A stretch of 64,000 nucleotides of DNA, from NCBI GenBank assembly GCA_018110825.1, contig JAGBCL010000095.1:1-64000 (forward strand). Reading direction: 5' to 3'. The DNA comes from Oscillospiraceae bacterium. GTDB taxonomy: Bacteria > Bacillota > Clostridia > Oscillospirales > Ruminococcaceae. The notes under the pieces were generated by a model that was not told the origin of the DNA, ran no database searches, and saw only the letters and a list, made by a program, of their open reading frames with translations. Positions 42,449 to 52,788 of this stretch are shown in pieces. The first letter of the stretch is position 1; each line of letters opens with the position of its first letter. The position numbers were made by a program, and so were the translations under genes.

Positions 42449-45400
42449 TTATCTACAAAGCTTTTTTCTTAGAACAAGGCCTGCAACAATCAGAATCGGA
42501 AGTACAAATTCAACAGAAACTGAAGTTGGTGTATCATCAATTGCGTTGTTGTCAGCTGTTATGCCTGCTGCGGAGGAAACATCATCGCCATGAGTTTCCT
42601 CATCAATTACGATTACATAATCTGAAGCGTGGTTGAAGATGAGCTGTGCTTCGCCCTTTGAAATAAGGTCACTGTCGATGAATTCCATAACCTTTTCTTT
42701 AGGATTGTAGTAATAAAGATTAGCATAGCAGTTGTTATACTTCTTGCCAAGGCTGATTGTGAGTGTTGCTTCAAATCCAAAATCACCATTATGTGCAAGG
42801 GAGATTTCCGTTGAGAAGTTATCGTTTGTTACTGTGCTGAGGATATCAGCTGGAATTCTCTTGACATTCTTTGAAACGCGAAGGTCAACAGCTCTTGGAT
42901 CTGTAACTGTTTCTCCGTTAATTGTCCAGGTAATACCGCTGCCCATGTCCAGAACAAGCTCAACGTTTCTGCCTGCGATATCAGTAAGAATTGACTCAGG
43001 AAGCTTTGTTGTTCCGTTCATATCAACGGAAACCATATCATCGTCTTCTGCAGATTTAAGTTCATCTGAAATAACATTCCAGCCTGAGCTGCCGGCTTTG
43101 TCCATAATCTGTGGTTCTGCAGGCTTAGGCGCAGTGTAGCTTGGATAAATTGTTCCTGCATCAGGTTTCTGTACGTGTACATCATCAGCTGTTCCGTAGC
43201 TGTTTCCGCAAACTGAACAATACTTCTTGGAATTTAATGTATAGCCATAGCTGTGAGAGCCATGCTTCTGTGTTTCATCACAATTTGTACATTTAATCCA
43301 GTGGCTTGTGCTGTTTGATGAATAACGTTCATTCCATTTATGAGCAGCAGGAATTGCCACTGCACTGTCAGGCTTGATTTCAGTACAATTCTTACAGTGG
43401 ACAGACTTTTCACCGTCTGTAGTACATGTTGCCTCTATGTCAACGGTATAATCGTTGTTCCACTTATGACCTGCAGGAATAATCTCTGTGCTTACTGTTT
43501 TGTCGCAGCTGTCGCAGATTGTTGTTTTAATTCCATCTTCTGTACATGTTGAATCCTTGATATCGTCTGTTGTTTCAGGGTGTGTACAGTCGGAAACGGT
43601 AACTGTAATCTGAGCTGTGAGTGTGTTGTAGTTTGTTGTATCAGCGGGAGTATAAGTTGCACCGTATTTCTGTCCGTTAACTGGAATAACTGCTACATTG
43701 TCCCATGCCCAGTTGTCAGGAAGTTTTACACTGGAAAGTGGCTGGTCTGTAATCGCAGAAACTGTTGTCGGAATTGTTGTATCAGGGTTAATCTTGTTTA
43801 TTGTTGCAGTTGTAGTGATGGTATCGCTGTCAAGAGTATAGTTCTTACTTGAAACAGTCACCACAACAGTAACACTCTTGTCTGCGCCTGCATTCTTGTC
43901 GGCAAACACAGCTGTTGCAGTGTAATCAACATTATCGTCATTGATTACGTTATTGAAAGTAACAGTGCTTACAACTGCATTTGTTGTTCCGTCGTAGTTC
44001 TTGTTATTGACAGTTACACCACTGATTGAAATTGTCTTTGGTGAAACAACAACACCAAGATTTACTGTTACATCCTTATAGTTTGGATCAGCAACCGTGT
44101 ACGTTGCAGGGAAAGTTTTTATTCCGGCATCACCTACAGATGTAAGATTATTGTCCCAGCTCCAGCCTGTCGGGAGGGAGGCTTCAATATCAGCAAGTGT
44201 ATCTCCGTAAGTTGCTTTAAGGTTTGTGGGGGCATTATACTCAGGCGTTGCCTGTGCGACGGTAATGCCTGAAATCTTGGTTGTAAAGCCGTCATATCCG
44301 ACGGTAATCTCTGTTGTACCAACAGTAAGCACCTCAGGTGTGAACGTAATTTCTGATTCGTTGCCCTTATAAGGAACAATTCCTTTATCACCATTGTGAT
44401 GTACAGCTGTAAGGGTAAGGCCGGTCGGATCAAACTGTTCCCCATATGTGTATGCCTTTTTGTCAGGTTCAAGCATTACTTCAATACCTACAACTGCGTT
44501 TTCAATTACAGTAATTGAAACATTTCCCTTAACATCATTGTAATTCTTACTGTCGTTAGGTCTGAAGATTACATTGTAATCATTTGTGCCGACCTCAAGC
44601 TTTGTTTCGCCATCAAATGCGAGTGTACCTTCAACATCAACGCCTGAGTCAAATGTAATCTCACTCATGTTTGTTATGTCGTAAATCACGTCTGGGCCAG
44701 TAACCTTTGGAGCAATTACAGGAGTAGCCTTGTCAATTGTAAATGTCCAGTTATCTGATGTAAGTCCGGTGACTGCAGTATAGTTATCGTTCTCTGAAAC
44801 ATCAATTCTGACTGTGTATGTGCCTGCATCTGTCGGTTTGCCGTTAAGATTTGTACTGCCTTCGTAATAGCTGACGGTAATTGCACCAACACCTGTTACA
44901 TTGCCGGCAGCTTCAATGGTAGCTTCTTTAGTTGCGCCATCATAAATAAGGTTTGCAGGTGCAGTAAAGATGAAATTATCAGCTGTAAGCCTGCCCCTTA
45001 CGGTAAGGCCATCAATTACAGCTGTTTTTTCATTATAAATAACTGTAACGCTTGTGTTGCCCTTTGAAAGGAATTCAGGAGTGAATGTGAGAAGAGAATT
45101 GTCAATTACCTTTGTTGCACCGCTGGCGTATTCCGCAGTAACAACAAGACCATCGGTATCAATCATGTCGCCCTCTGTATATTCAACCTTAAACTTTGTC
45201 GGATCTGTTGTAACAGAGATGTCTTCGAGAGTATCTTCCGCAATGCTGATAGTAACTGTTGTTCTGACAGGGTCATAGTTTTTGTCATCAGGTGTAAAGA
45301 GTACAGGATAGTTATTTGTACCGACCTTAAATTCAATTGCACCGTCAAATTCTGTTGTACCTGTTACTTCAATAGATGGAGTCACAGCTGTGTTTGCTGC

Positions 45401-48400
45401 CGAAGCGGTCAAAGTAACATCTGAAGTTTTCGAACTTGTGTAAAGTATTTTATCGCTGGAAGCTGTTACTGTAACTTCAGGAACAACCTTTTCAATTGTA
45501 ATATCAGCAATCTTCACATAATCGAAAGCTTCATAATTATCATTTCCTTCAAATTGGAAATAAAGTTCGTATACGCCTGCATCAATTTCATTTCTTGAAT
45601 CAAGATAATAGCTGATATCGGTACAATGAGTGTAGCCTTCGCCTGTTTCAGCTTTACCTACACATTCAAACTCGGTTACACCATTCTTGACAAAACGGAA
45701 AGCTGCCTTACCCTCGCTGATATAATTTTCGCCGTCCTTTGTTGCACAGGTTATGTTGGTGTATATACCGTACTTAAAGGTTGTTTCGCCATTATACTCA
45801 GGTGTAAGTGTGCGTTTCTTTACAGTAACAGGGATAGTAGTTGTCTTACCGCCATATGTAACGGTTACAGCCTTATCTGAAACGGCAAGTGTTTCAGGAG
45901 AGAAGCTGAAATCATTCTTGTTTTCTTTTCCGTATGTGATTTTCTTTGTGCCGCTTGCATAGCCTGCATTGATAATAAGCCCTGTCGGGTCAAATGTGTC
46001 ACCGTAAGTATAGGTAGTATTTGCTGGTTTTGTATCTATAGATATGCTGTTTAGGGTATCAGCATAAATATAAACTCTCAGTACACCGGTTACACCCTTG
46101 TAGTTTGTTGTGTCAGCAGGAGTGAATGTCCATTCAAGGTCATTCAGCTGTCCCGCTTTAAGAGTTTGGCCGGACCTGAAAACAGCAGTACCCTCAACAT
46201 CAGCAGTAAGCGGGATATCTTCGGATTTTATACTATCATAATATTTTACGGAAGAATCATAGGAAACCTGTACTGCAGGAAACACAGGACTTACACTTAC
46301 AGGAACTGTGGTTGTTTTTCCATCGTATGTAATTGTTACTTCGCTATCTGTAACCTTGAGCGTTTCGGGAGAAAAGTTGAATTTGCTTTCATTGCCTGAA
46401 TAAGCAACAGTTTCCTTTTTGCCGCTTTTGTATGTTACACTGATTTCAAGACCTGTCGGGTCGAAAGCTTCAAAAGCATTGTATGAAGCCACGTCATATC
46501 TTGCAACTTCGATACTGTCAATAACATCTTCTGAAACTGTGATTGAGAGGGTATCAGTACAGAAAGCGAAACCAACAGAAACCGTATCATCTTCCGCTGT
46601 GAGTTCATATGTTTTGATATCCATCAGCTCACCGTTCCACTGTGGAATATCAGCCTCAAAATCAGGATCAACCGAGAATACAAAATCGTTGTTATCTCCA
46701 TACAGAGCGTATAGTTCATCGTATGAAAAATCCTTTGTACGGGTGCTGTTTTCATACGTTGCTGTAATAACAAGTCCTGACGGGTCAAAGTTTTCGCCTT
46801 CGACATAAGATGTTTTTGTTGGAGGTGTTTTTATTTCAATATTTGAGAATATGCCTTCCATTGCATTTATTCTGACTGTTGTTTCAACAGAAGCATATCC
46901 TGAGTCAGCAGGGGTAAAAACAACAGGATAGTCGTTGTTGCCGGCTGTAAGATATTCAACGCTGTCAGCAAATGCCACATCACCATCAACATCTGACATG
47001 AAATTGAATTTGATTTCGTTTATCGGAGTACTTGCATAAATACTGCCAGCTCCGTCAATAAATGCACTCAACACATCTACTGCAGGAACAAGTTTGTTTA
47101 CAGTAACAGGAACAGTAGTTGATTTTTCACCGTATGTAACGGCTACAGAAGTTGTGTTCTCATCCATAGTTGTCGGGGCAAATGTAAACTCAGATGAGTT
47201 TGTATCAGAATATTCAACCGTTTCATTTGTGCCGTCGGAATACATTACTTTTAAGGAAAGACCATCAGCTTCAAAAGTGTCACCCACGTTGTAGTCAGTT
47301 TTTGTAGGTTCAGTTGAAACAGAAATTGAGGATACTGTTTTTACTTCGGAATAATCCGTTGTAGAAAGTGTAAGGATATCCGCACCGAAAAGTGCGGTCA
47401 TATTGTTTGTATTTGCTGTAGTTCCGTCATAATATGTAAAGGTAATGGTTTGATTGTTGATATTTTTGGAGTATACTGCTGCTTTTGTATTTTCTGTCAT
47501 ACCCTTGAGGAAAAGCATGTCAGGGTAACCGATTGCCATAGAATTTGAATCGCCGTCACAGTTTGTCAGGTCAACAAGATAATTCGCACCGCCAAGTGTA
47601 ACTATATTCCACATGTGACCGCCTGCACCTGTACCTCCTGACATGGTACCTGATACGGAATAACAGGTAAGACCGCCATCAATATCGCAGAGATACTGGA
47701 AAGCCTTTGCATATCCCTCACAGACAACATTTGTGGTTGTATTGCCGTCAAAAACATGGATAACCTGCCATGGGTCAACATCATATCCACTGGTGCCGAT
47801 ATTTTCTGCCGCAACAGTATCATAGCTTACAAGCTCACATATTTTTTCCTTGTATGCGGTAAGTCTTGCAAGGTCGGACTTGCCCTTGTTTACATCAACA
47901 ATGCTTTTCGCATTTGCAGCCGCTGCTGATGCAGATTTTGTTGCTGTGGTATTTACAGTATAAGCATCATTGCCTGCATATTCTTTACCGACTGAAAAAT
48001 TAATTGTGTATGTTGCAGTGAGTGATGAATCTGTATAGGATGCAGAAGCCTCTCTTATCATTCCTTCTTTTTTATCAAACCAGTAAAACTCATAGGGACA
48101 CTCAGCAAGAAGATATGACATAATCTCGCCTGAATTAAGATTTGAATCAAGAAGAGTTAAAGCACTATCAACATTTTCTTCCGTAAATGATTCATACCCT
48201 GCATCAGACGGAATCCATGTCAATTCACAGGTAACAGTTGCAGAAGCACTGTTGCCGGCAGCGATTATTGTTGCTGCATTTTTTAATTCATCATGAAGTA
48301 TTTTTCTGTTACCCGTGAATCTGTCAGGATTAACAACAGCAAATGTGGAAATCCCACCATCAAAGCCATAAAGCTTATTCTCAAAGTAACCAAGAAGCAG

Positions 48401-48571
48401 TTCATCGTCTGACAAGCCGTAATCATCTGCCGCAAACTGAATCTGATCCGATATAACAGTGTTGATTACAGCTTCTTCAGCAAAAGAAGTAAACTGAATA
48501 CCATTGCAAAGAGAAAATGTCATAGCAAGCGCTGTAATTGAGCTTGTAATGCGTTTGAACAAATTTTTCAT
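42449..48571 (-). CDS. Giant secreted transglutaminase-like protein with Ig-like repeats
   Basis: A 2040-residue protein. A signal peptide (1-31) precedes a transglutaminase-like/cysteine protease-fold domain (about 230-360) with a complete Cys284-His319-Asp334 triad. Then come six Ig-like modules of the pattern Y..GD.FDPTGL.....Y.SG (from about 415 to about 1450), interspersed with MBG/YDG-type beta modules (ISGVTVNNKNYDGTTNAVV). Next is a Cys-rich section with four CxxC knuckles (CDSC, CKNC, CTNC, CSVC; about 1735-1860), a beta domain, and a C-terminal hydrophobic helix with an RKKLCR tail. No sortase motif is seen. It is probably a cell-surface modifying enzyme or adhesin. Shine-Dalgarno GGGGGT is 7 nt upstream. 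Confidence 0.9.
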   Translation of the reverse strand: MKNLFKRITSSITALAMTFSLCNGIQFTSFAEEAVINTVISDQIQFAADDYGLSDDELLLGYFENKLYGFDGGISTFAVVNPDRFTGNRKILHDELKNAATIIAAGNSASATVTCELTWIPSDAGYESFTEENVDSALTLLDSNLNSGEIMSYLLAECPYEFYWFDKKEGMIREASASYTDSSLTATYTINFSVGKEYAGNDAYTVNTTATKSASAAAANAKSIVDVNKGKSDLARLTAYKEKICELVSYDTVAAENIGTSGYDVDPWQVIHVFDGNTTTNVVCEGYAKAFQYLCDIDGGLTCYSVSGTMSGGTGAGGHMWNIVTLGGANYLVDLTNCDGDSNSMAIGYPDMLFLKGMTENTKAAVYSKNINNQTITFTYYDGTTANTNNMTALFGADILTLSTTDYSEVKTVSSISVSTEPTKTDYNVGDTFEADGLSLKVMYSDGTNETVEYSDTNSSEFTFAPTTMDENTTSVAVTYGEKSTTVPVTVNKLVPAVDVLSAFIDGAGSIYASTPINEIKFNFMSDVDGDVAFADSVEYLTAGNNDYPVVFTPADSGYASVETTVRINAMEGIFSNIEIKTPPTKTSYVEGENFDPSGLVITATYENSTRTKDFSYDELYALYGDNNDFVFSVDPDFEADIPQWNGELMDIKTYELTAEDDTVSVGFAFCTDTLSITVSEDVIDSIEVARYDVASYNAFEAFDPTGLEISVTYKSGKKETVAYSGNESKFNFSPETLKVTDSEVTITYDGKTTTVPVSVSPVFPAVQVSYDSSVKYYDSIKSEDIPLTADVEGTAVFRSGQTLKAGQLNDLEWTFTPADTTNYKGVTGVLRVYIYADTLNSISIDTKPANTTYTYGDTFDPTGLIINAGYASGTKKITYGKENKNDFSFSPETLAVSDKAVTVTYGGKTTTIPVTVKKRTLTPEYNGETTFKYGIYTNITCATKDGENYISEGKAAFRFVKNGVTEFECVGKAETGEGYTHCTDISYYLDSRNEIDAGVYELYFQFEGNDNYEAFDYVKIADITIEKVVPEVTVTASSDKILYTSSKTSDVTLTASAANTAVTPSIEVTGTTEFDGAIEFKVGTNNYPVLFTPDDKNYDPVRTTVTISIAEDTLEDISVTTDPTKFKVEYTEGDMIDTDGLVVTAEYASGATKVIDNSLLTFTPEFLSKGNTSVTVIYNEKTAVIDGLTVRGRLTADNFIFTAPANLIYDGATKEATIEAAGNVTGVGAITVSYYEGSTNLNGKPTDAGTYTVRIDVSENDNYTAVTGLTSDNWTFTIDKATPVIAPKVTGPDVIYDITNMSEITFDSGVDVEGTLAFDGETKLEVGTNDYNVIFRPNDSKNYNDVKGNVSITVIENAVVGIEVMLEPDKKAYTYGEQFDPTGLTLTAVHHNGDKGIVPYKGNESEITFTPEVLTVGTTEITVGYDGFTTKISGITVAQATPEYNAPTNLKATYGDTLADIEASLPTGWSWDNNLTSVGDAGIKTFPATYTVADPNYKDVTVNLGVVVSPKTISISGVTVNNKNYDGTTNAVVSTVTFNNVINDDNVDYTATAVFADKNAGADKSVTVVVTVSSKNYTLDSDTITTTATINKINPDTTIPTTVSAITDQPLSSVKLPDNWAWDNVAVIPVNGQKYGATYTPADTTNYNTLTAQITVTVSDCTHPETTDDIKDSTCTEDGIKTTICDSCDKTVSTEIIPAGHKWNNDYTVDIEATCTTDGEKSVHCKNCTEIKPDSAVAIPAAHKWNERYSSNSTSHWIKCTNCDETQKHGSHSYGYTLNSKKYCSVCGNSYGTADDVHVQKPDAGTIYPSYTAPKPAEPQIMDKAGSSGWNVISDELKSAEDDDMVSVDMNGTTKLPESILTDIAGRNVELVLDMGSGITWTINGETVTDPRAVDLRVSKNVKRIPADILSTVTNDNFSTEISLAHNGDFGFEATLTISLGKKYNNCYANLYYYNPKEKVMEFIDSDLISKGEAQLIFNHASDYVIVIDEETHGDDVSSAAGITADNNAIDDTPTSVSVEFVLPILIVAGLVLRKKLCR

Positions 48572-48613
48572 ATCATTACCCCCATAGGTGATTATTTTTG
48601 TTGAATCATAACT

Positions 48614-48642
48614 ATTATACCACGTTAAAGCGAAAAAGGCAA
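48614..48642 (-). promoter_or_regulatory. Promoter of the giant surface protein gene
   Basis: Minus-strand TTGCCT (48637-48642), a 17-bp spacer ending in CGTGG, and TATAAT (48614-48619), 43 bp before the ATG. Confidence 0.78.
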
Positions 48643-48730
48643 CGAACTAGCAAAGTATTATTACACAAATTTTCATCGCCCTTTTTGACAAACATTGCGA
48701 ATGTTTTTATGAGTAATTACTCTTGCTTTT

Positions 48731-48759
48731 TTGCGCTATTTGTTATATACTTATATAAT
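48731..48759 (+). promoter_or_regulatory. Promoter of the DUF1846 gene
   Basis: TTGCGC (48731-48736), a 17-bp spacer and TATAAT (48754-48759), 28 bp before the ATG. Confidence 0.78.
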
Positions 48760-48786
48760 GTTATGTTTTATGAAAGGACGATTTTT

Positions 48787-50259
48787 ATGAGCAGTAAAAA
48801 AATCGGATTTGATAATGATAAATATCTGAAAATGCAGTCTGAACATATCAGAGAACGTATTTCTCAGTTCGGTGATAAGCTGTATCTTGAATTCGGCGGA
48901 AAGCTCTTTGATGACTTCCACGCTTCCCGCGTACTTCCCGGATTCAAGCCTGACAGTAAGCTCCAGATGCTTCTCCAGCTGAAGGATGACATTGAAATTG
49001 TTATTGTAATCAGTGCGGGCGATATCGAAAAGAACAAGGTAAGAGGCGACCTTGGAATTACTTACGATATGGACGTTATACGTCTGTACAATATTTTCTC
49101 CAAAATCGGTCTTTATGTCAGCAGCGTTGTTCTTACACAGTACGAGGGACAGGCCTCCGCTGATGCTTTTCAGGAAAGACTTGAAGCACTTGGCATAAAG
49201 GTTTATCACCACTACCACATAAAGGGCTATCCGTCAAACCTCCAGCTTATTATGAGCGACGAGGGCTTCGGCAAAAACGACTTTATCGAAACTACCCACA
49301 ACCTTGTGGTTATTACTGCACCTGGCCCCGGAAGCGGAAAAATGGCTACCTGCCTTTCACAGCTTTACCACGAACACAAGCGCGGAGTCAAGGCGGGCTA
49401 TGCAAAGTTTGAAACCTTCCCAATATGGAATATCCCTCTCCGTCACCCGGTTAACCTTGCTTATGAGGCTGCCACATCTGACCTTAACGACGTGAATATG
49501 ATTGACCCGTACCACCTTGAAGCTTACGGCGTAACAACTGTAAACTACAACCGTGACGTCGAGGTCTTCCCAGTTCTTAATGCTATTTTTGAAAATATTA
49601 TCGGCGAGTCACCATACAAATCACCTACCGATATGGGCGTAAACATGGTTGGTAACTGTATTGTTGATGACGAGGCTGTTTGTGAGGCTTCACGTCAGGA
49701 AATCATCCGACGCTACTATGCTGCACTCTGTGGCAGACGTCAGGGTACGGTTGCTGACGATGAGGTTTTCAAGCTTGAACTTCTTATGAAGCAGGCCGAA
49801 GTTTCCGCATCCGACAGAGCCGTTGTTGCTCCCGCTCTTGAAAAGGAACAAGCAACAGGTGAGCCTGCCGCTGCAATGGAGCTTCCAAATGGAACAATTA
49901 TTACCGGTAAAACATCAAATCTTCTCGGTGCTTCTTCAGCACTTCTGCTCAATGCACTGAAATATTTTGCTGAGATTGATGATGAGGTACTGCTTATGTC
50001 GCCGCAGGTTATCGAGCCTATCCAGAATCTTAAGGTTGAGCACCTCGGAAATATAAATCCTCGTCTGCACACGGACGAAACCCTCCTTGCCCTTTCAATC
50101 TGTGCAGCAACAAGTGAAAAGGCAAAGCTTGCTATGGAACAGATTTCCAAGCTGAGAGGCTGTGAGGTTCACTCGACGGTAATTCTTTCACCTGTTGATG
50201 AAAGAATTTTCAAGCGTCTCGGAGTAAATGTTACCTGCGAACCTAAGTATGAAAAGTAA
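48787..50259 (+). CDS. DUF1846 (UPF0371) family protein
   Basis: A 490-residue cytoplasmic protein. Family hallmarks are visible: the start KIGFDNDKYLKMQSEHIRERI, FGGKLFDDFHASRVLPGF, the P-loop-like PGPGSGKMATCLSQLYHE, and the C-terminal DERIFKRLGV. Known structures combine an NTPase-like N-terminal part with other domains, but the biochemical role is unsettled. The ATG at 48787 follows AAAGGA by 8 nt; the frame is open further upstream without a Shine-Dalgarno. A lipoprotein gene follows after 12 bp. Confidence 0.93.
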   Translation: MSSKKIGFDNDKYLKMQSEHIRERISQFGDKLYLEFGGKLFDDFHASRVLPGFKPDSKLQMLLQLKDDIEIVIVISAGDIEKNKVRGDLGITYDMDVIRLYNIFSKIGLYVSSVVLTQYEGQASADAFQERLEALGIKVYHHYHIKGYPSNLQLIMSDEGFGKNDFIETTHNLVVITAPGPGSGKMATCLSQLYHEHKRGVKAGYAKFETFPIWNIPLRHPVNLAYEAATSDLNDVNMIDPYHLEAYGVTTVNYNRDVEVFPVLNAIFENIIGESPYKSPTDMGVNMVGNCIVDDEAVCEASRQEIIRRYYAALCGRRQGTVADDEVFKLELLMKQAEVSASDRAVVAPALEKEQATGEPAAAMELPNGTIITGKTSNLLGASSALLLNALKYFAEIDDEVLLMSPQVIEPIQNLKVEHLGNINPRLHTDETLLALSICAATSEKAKLAMEQISKLRGCEVHSTVILSPVDERIFKRLGVNVTCEPKYEK

Positions 50260-50271
50260 GGAAATACGGTT

Positions 50272-51276
50272 ATGAAAAAAACGCTTATCGTTTTAATGTG
50301 CACTGCAATGCTCTTTACTTGTGGGTGTTCGGAAAAAGCAACAATGAAGTCTGTTGAGGGAAAGTACGTTTCTCTCGGATTTGATTTGTCAGGTGATGAT
50401 TACGGTTATGATTTTGCTGATGATGAGCTTGATGATTTTTTAGAAGAAACAATTGATGGAGATGAAACGTACATCCTTGAACTTGCTGATGGTGAATTTG
50501 AAACAGAAAATGCACTGTTAGACTTATGTACAAGCGGCAAATTTGAGCTTGACGAGGACGGCAAATTTGAATTTGATTATGAAGAGCTTAATGGCGTTGA
50601 TATTGATACCAAAGACCCGACTTTCAGAGAAAAAACTCAGATAAAACATATGGAAGAATGGAATGATAAGAACAATTATCTTTTCGGATTAGGTTCATTC
50701 GGAATGACCGCTAATGGGGATATATTTCCGTTTACTCTGTATGTTCCTGCCCTGAATGTTTATAATACAAGTGCTTTGAATGGAAATTTGCAAGATGGAA
50801 TTTCGGTTTTGGCTAAGGGTGATTTTTTATGCAGAAATGTTTCGGGAACGAAGCTTGTGGATGACTACAAGCAGGGAAAAGACTTCAGCATATCATATAA
50901 TTATGTAGATACATTTGAGAAAGATGAAACGTCATATGTAAAGCCGTATATGGAAAACCAGGAGCAACAGTTGGATATGCTTCAGTCAACACTCAGGAAT
51001 ATTATGGATATAGACGGCGAATTAAGACGTGATTTTGATACAACTATCGAATTTGAAGACGGCGAGTGGGAATGGCTCAATAAAGAGGGTGTGCTTCTCA
51101 ATAACGGTGAATATCAGGAAAGTGAGAAATATAAAGGACTCATCGTTATGTATATTACTGACGATTCGGAAAATTATCTCAAAAGAGAAAAATCAACCGT
51201 AAAATCACAGCGTATCTTCCTCTACATACACGATGGCGAAATCTATGCACCTGTATTTATAAAAACAGATGAATAA
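50272..51276 (+). CDS. Hypothetical lipoprotein, acidic
   Basis: A 334-residue protein with lipobox FTCGC (Cys17 or Cys19) followed by a very acidic first half (YGYDFADDELDDFLEE) and a beta-rich second half. The family is not recognised. It lies 12 bp behind the DUF1846 gene and is probably cotranscribed. It lacks the Thr-rich linker seen in other lipoproteins of this window. Confidence 0.78.
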   Translation: MKKTLIVLMCTAMLFTCGCSEKATMKSVEGKYVSLGFDLSGDDYGYDFADDELDDFLEETIDGDETYILELADGEFETENALLDLCTSGKFELDEDGKFEFDYEELNGVDIDTKDPTFREKTQIKHMEEWNDKNNYLFGLGSFGMTANGDIFPFTLYVPALNVYNTSALNGNLQDGISVLAKGDFLCRNVSGTKLVDDYKQGKDFSISYNYVDTFEKDETSYVKPYMENQEQQLDMLQSTLRNIMDIDGELRRDFDTTIEFEDGEWEWLNKEGVLLNNGEYQESEKYKGLIVMYITDDSENYLKREKSTVKSQRIFLYIHDGEIYAPVFIKTDE

Positions 51277-51279
51277 AAA

Positions 51280-51320
51280 CAAATCCGCTTCCAAACTGAA
51301 CTGGAAGCGGATATTTTATT
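51280..51320. terminator. Bidirectional terminator
   Basis: AATCCGCTTCCA pairs with TGGAAGCGGAT, flanked by ATTTTATT on the right and an A run on the left, between convergent genes. Confidence 0.85.
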
Positions 51321-51333
51321 ATACATGTTTAAT

Positions 51334-52536
51334 TCAGTCAACAAGCACAGGGTCGAAGTTTTCCTTCCAAGGAAGTCCCCACTTGTTGAGTGCATCCATA
51401 AATGGGTCCGGGTCGAATTCCTCGATGTTGTAAACACCCGGCTTCTTCCACTTGCCTGTCATAACCATCATTGCACCAATCATTGCAGGCACGCCTGTTG
51501 TGTAGGAAATAGCCTGTGAGCCCACTTCCTTGTAGCATTCCTGATGGTCGCAAACGTTGTAAACGTAGTACTTCACAGGTTTGCCGTCCTTGAAGCCCTG
51601 CATGATACAGCCGATGTTTGTCTTACCCACTGTTCTTGGACCGAGTGAAGCAGGGTCAGGGAGAACAGCCTTCAGGAACTGAAGCGGAACAATCTGCATA
51701 CCCTCGTATTCGATTGGCTCGATTGAAGTCATGCCAACGTTTTCAAGGCACTTCAGATGTGTAAGGTAGCTCTGACCGAATGTCATAAAGAAACGGATAC
51801 GCTTGATGCCGTTGATATTCAGTGCGAGGGACTCAAGCTCCTCGTGGTGAAGCAGATACATATCCTTTTCGCCAACCTCGTCAAAGTTGTAAACACGCTT
51901 GATTTCCATAGGCTCGGTTTCAACCCACTCACCGTTTTCGATGTAGCTTCCCTTAGCGGAAACCTCACGGATATTGATTTCGGGGTTGAAGTTTGTAGCA
52001 AAGGGGTAACCGTGGTCGCCGCCGTTGCAGTCGAGGATATCTATGTAGTTGATTTCGTCAAAGTAGTGCTTCTGTGCATAAGCACAGAATACGCCCGTTA
52101 CGCCAGGGTCAAAACCGCTTCCGAGAAGTGCAGTAATTCCAGCCTTCTCAAACTTTTCACGGTAAGCCCACTGCCATTTGTACTCAAACTTTGCAGTATC
52201 GAGAGGCTCGTAGTTAGCGGTATCAACATAGTCGACCTTACATTCAAGGCAAGCGTCCATAATAGTTAAATCCTGATACGGAAGCGCAACGTTGATACAG
52301 ATATCAGGCTTGAATTCCTTCATCAGCGCAACAAGCTCGCTTACATTGTCGGCATCAACCTTAGCGGTTGAAATCTTCGTTTTTGTAGTACCCTCCAGCT
52401 TTTCCTTGAGTGCATCGCACTTGGATTTTGTACGGGAGGCAATCATGATTTCCTCGAAAACCTCAGAATTCTGGCAGCACTTGTGAATTACAACGGAAGC
52501 AACTCCGCCGCAGCCGATAATTAAAGCTTTACCCAA
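51334..52536 (-). CDS. Carboxynorspermidine/carboxyspermidine dehydrogenase
   Basis: A 400-residue saccharopine dehydrogenase-fold enzyme. The N-terminal Rossmann motif IIGCGGVASVV, the internal NVALPYQDLTIMDACL and GSGFDPGVTGVFCAYA, and the length fit the carboxynorspermidine dehydrogenase branch. That branch condenses aspartate semialdehyde with a diamine in the alternative spermidine pathway. The usual partner decarboxylase (NspC) is not in the window. It has a TTG start with AAAGGA 11 nt upstream; no ATG or GTG is better placed. Confidence 0.88.
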   Translation of the reverse strand: MGKALIIGCGGVASVVIHKCCQNSEVFEEIMIASRTKSKCDALKEKLEGTTKTKISTAKVDADNVSELVALMKEFKPDICINVALPYQDLTIMDACLECKVDYVDTANYEPLDTAKFEYKWQWAYREKFEKAGITALLGSGFDPGVTGVFCAYAQKHYFDEINYIDILDCNGGDHGYPFATNFNPEINIREVSAKGSYIENGEWVETEPMEIKRVYNFDEVGEKDMYLLHHEELESLALNINGIKRIRFFMTFGQSYLTHLKCLENVGMTSIEPIEYEGMQIVPLQFLKAVLPDPASLGPRTVGKTNIGCIMQGFKDGKPVKYYVYNVCDHQECYKEVGSQAISYTTGVPAMIGAMMVMTGKWKKPGVYNIEEFDPDPFMDALNKWGLPWKENFDPVLVD

Positions 52537-52589
52537 TTTGACAACAGTCCTTTCAATTGTAAAATCTGACCTGAAAAAGTCATTGAGTT

Positions 52590-52618
52590 ATTATACCACA
52601 AGCAAAAAGGAATTGCAA
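52590..52618 (-). promoter_or_regulatory. Promoter of the carboxynorspermidine dehydrogenase gene
   Basis: Minus-strand TTGCAA (52613-52618), a 17-bp spacer ending in TTGTGG, and TATAAT (52590-52595). Confidence 0.8.
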
Positions 52619-52659
52619 TAGTTTTTTGTAATAATTTGCTACTGTGGCAAAGTGAAACA

Positions 52660-52702
52660 CATAAAAAAACACGCTTCTATGATTGAGAAAGCGTGTTTTC
52701 GA
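52660..52702 (-). terminator. Terminator of the cls/AI-2E transporter operon
   Basis: Minus-strand AAAACACGCTT paired with AAGCGTGTTTT, followed by TTTATGTG. Confidence 0.82.
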
Positions 52703-52788
52703 CCTTATAAATAAACAATATACAATAGACATTATTGTCACAGTCCGTATTATGTGTCTGAAAAAGATGGTTGGCTTCCTTTCAGACA

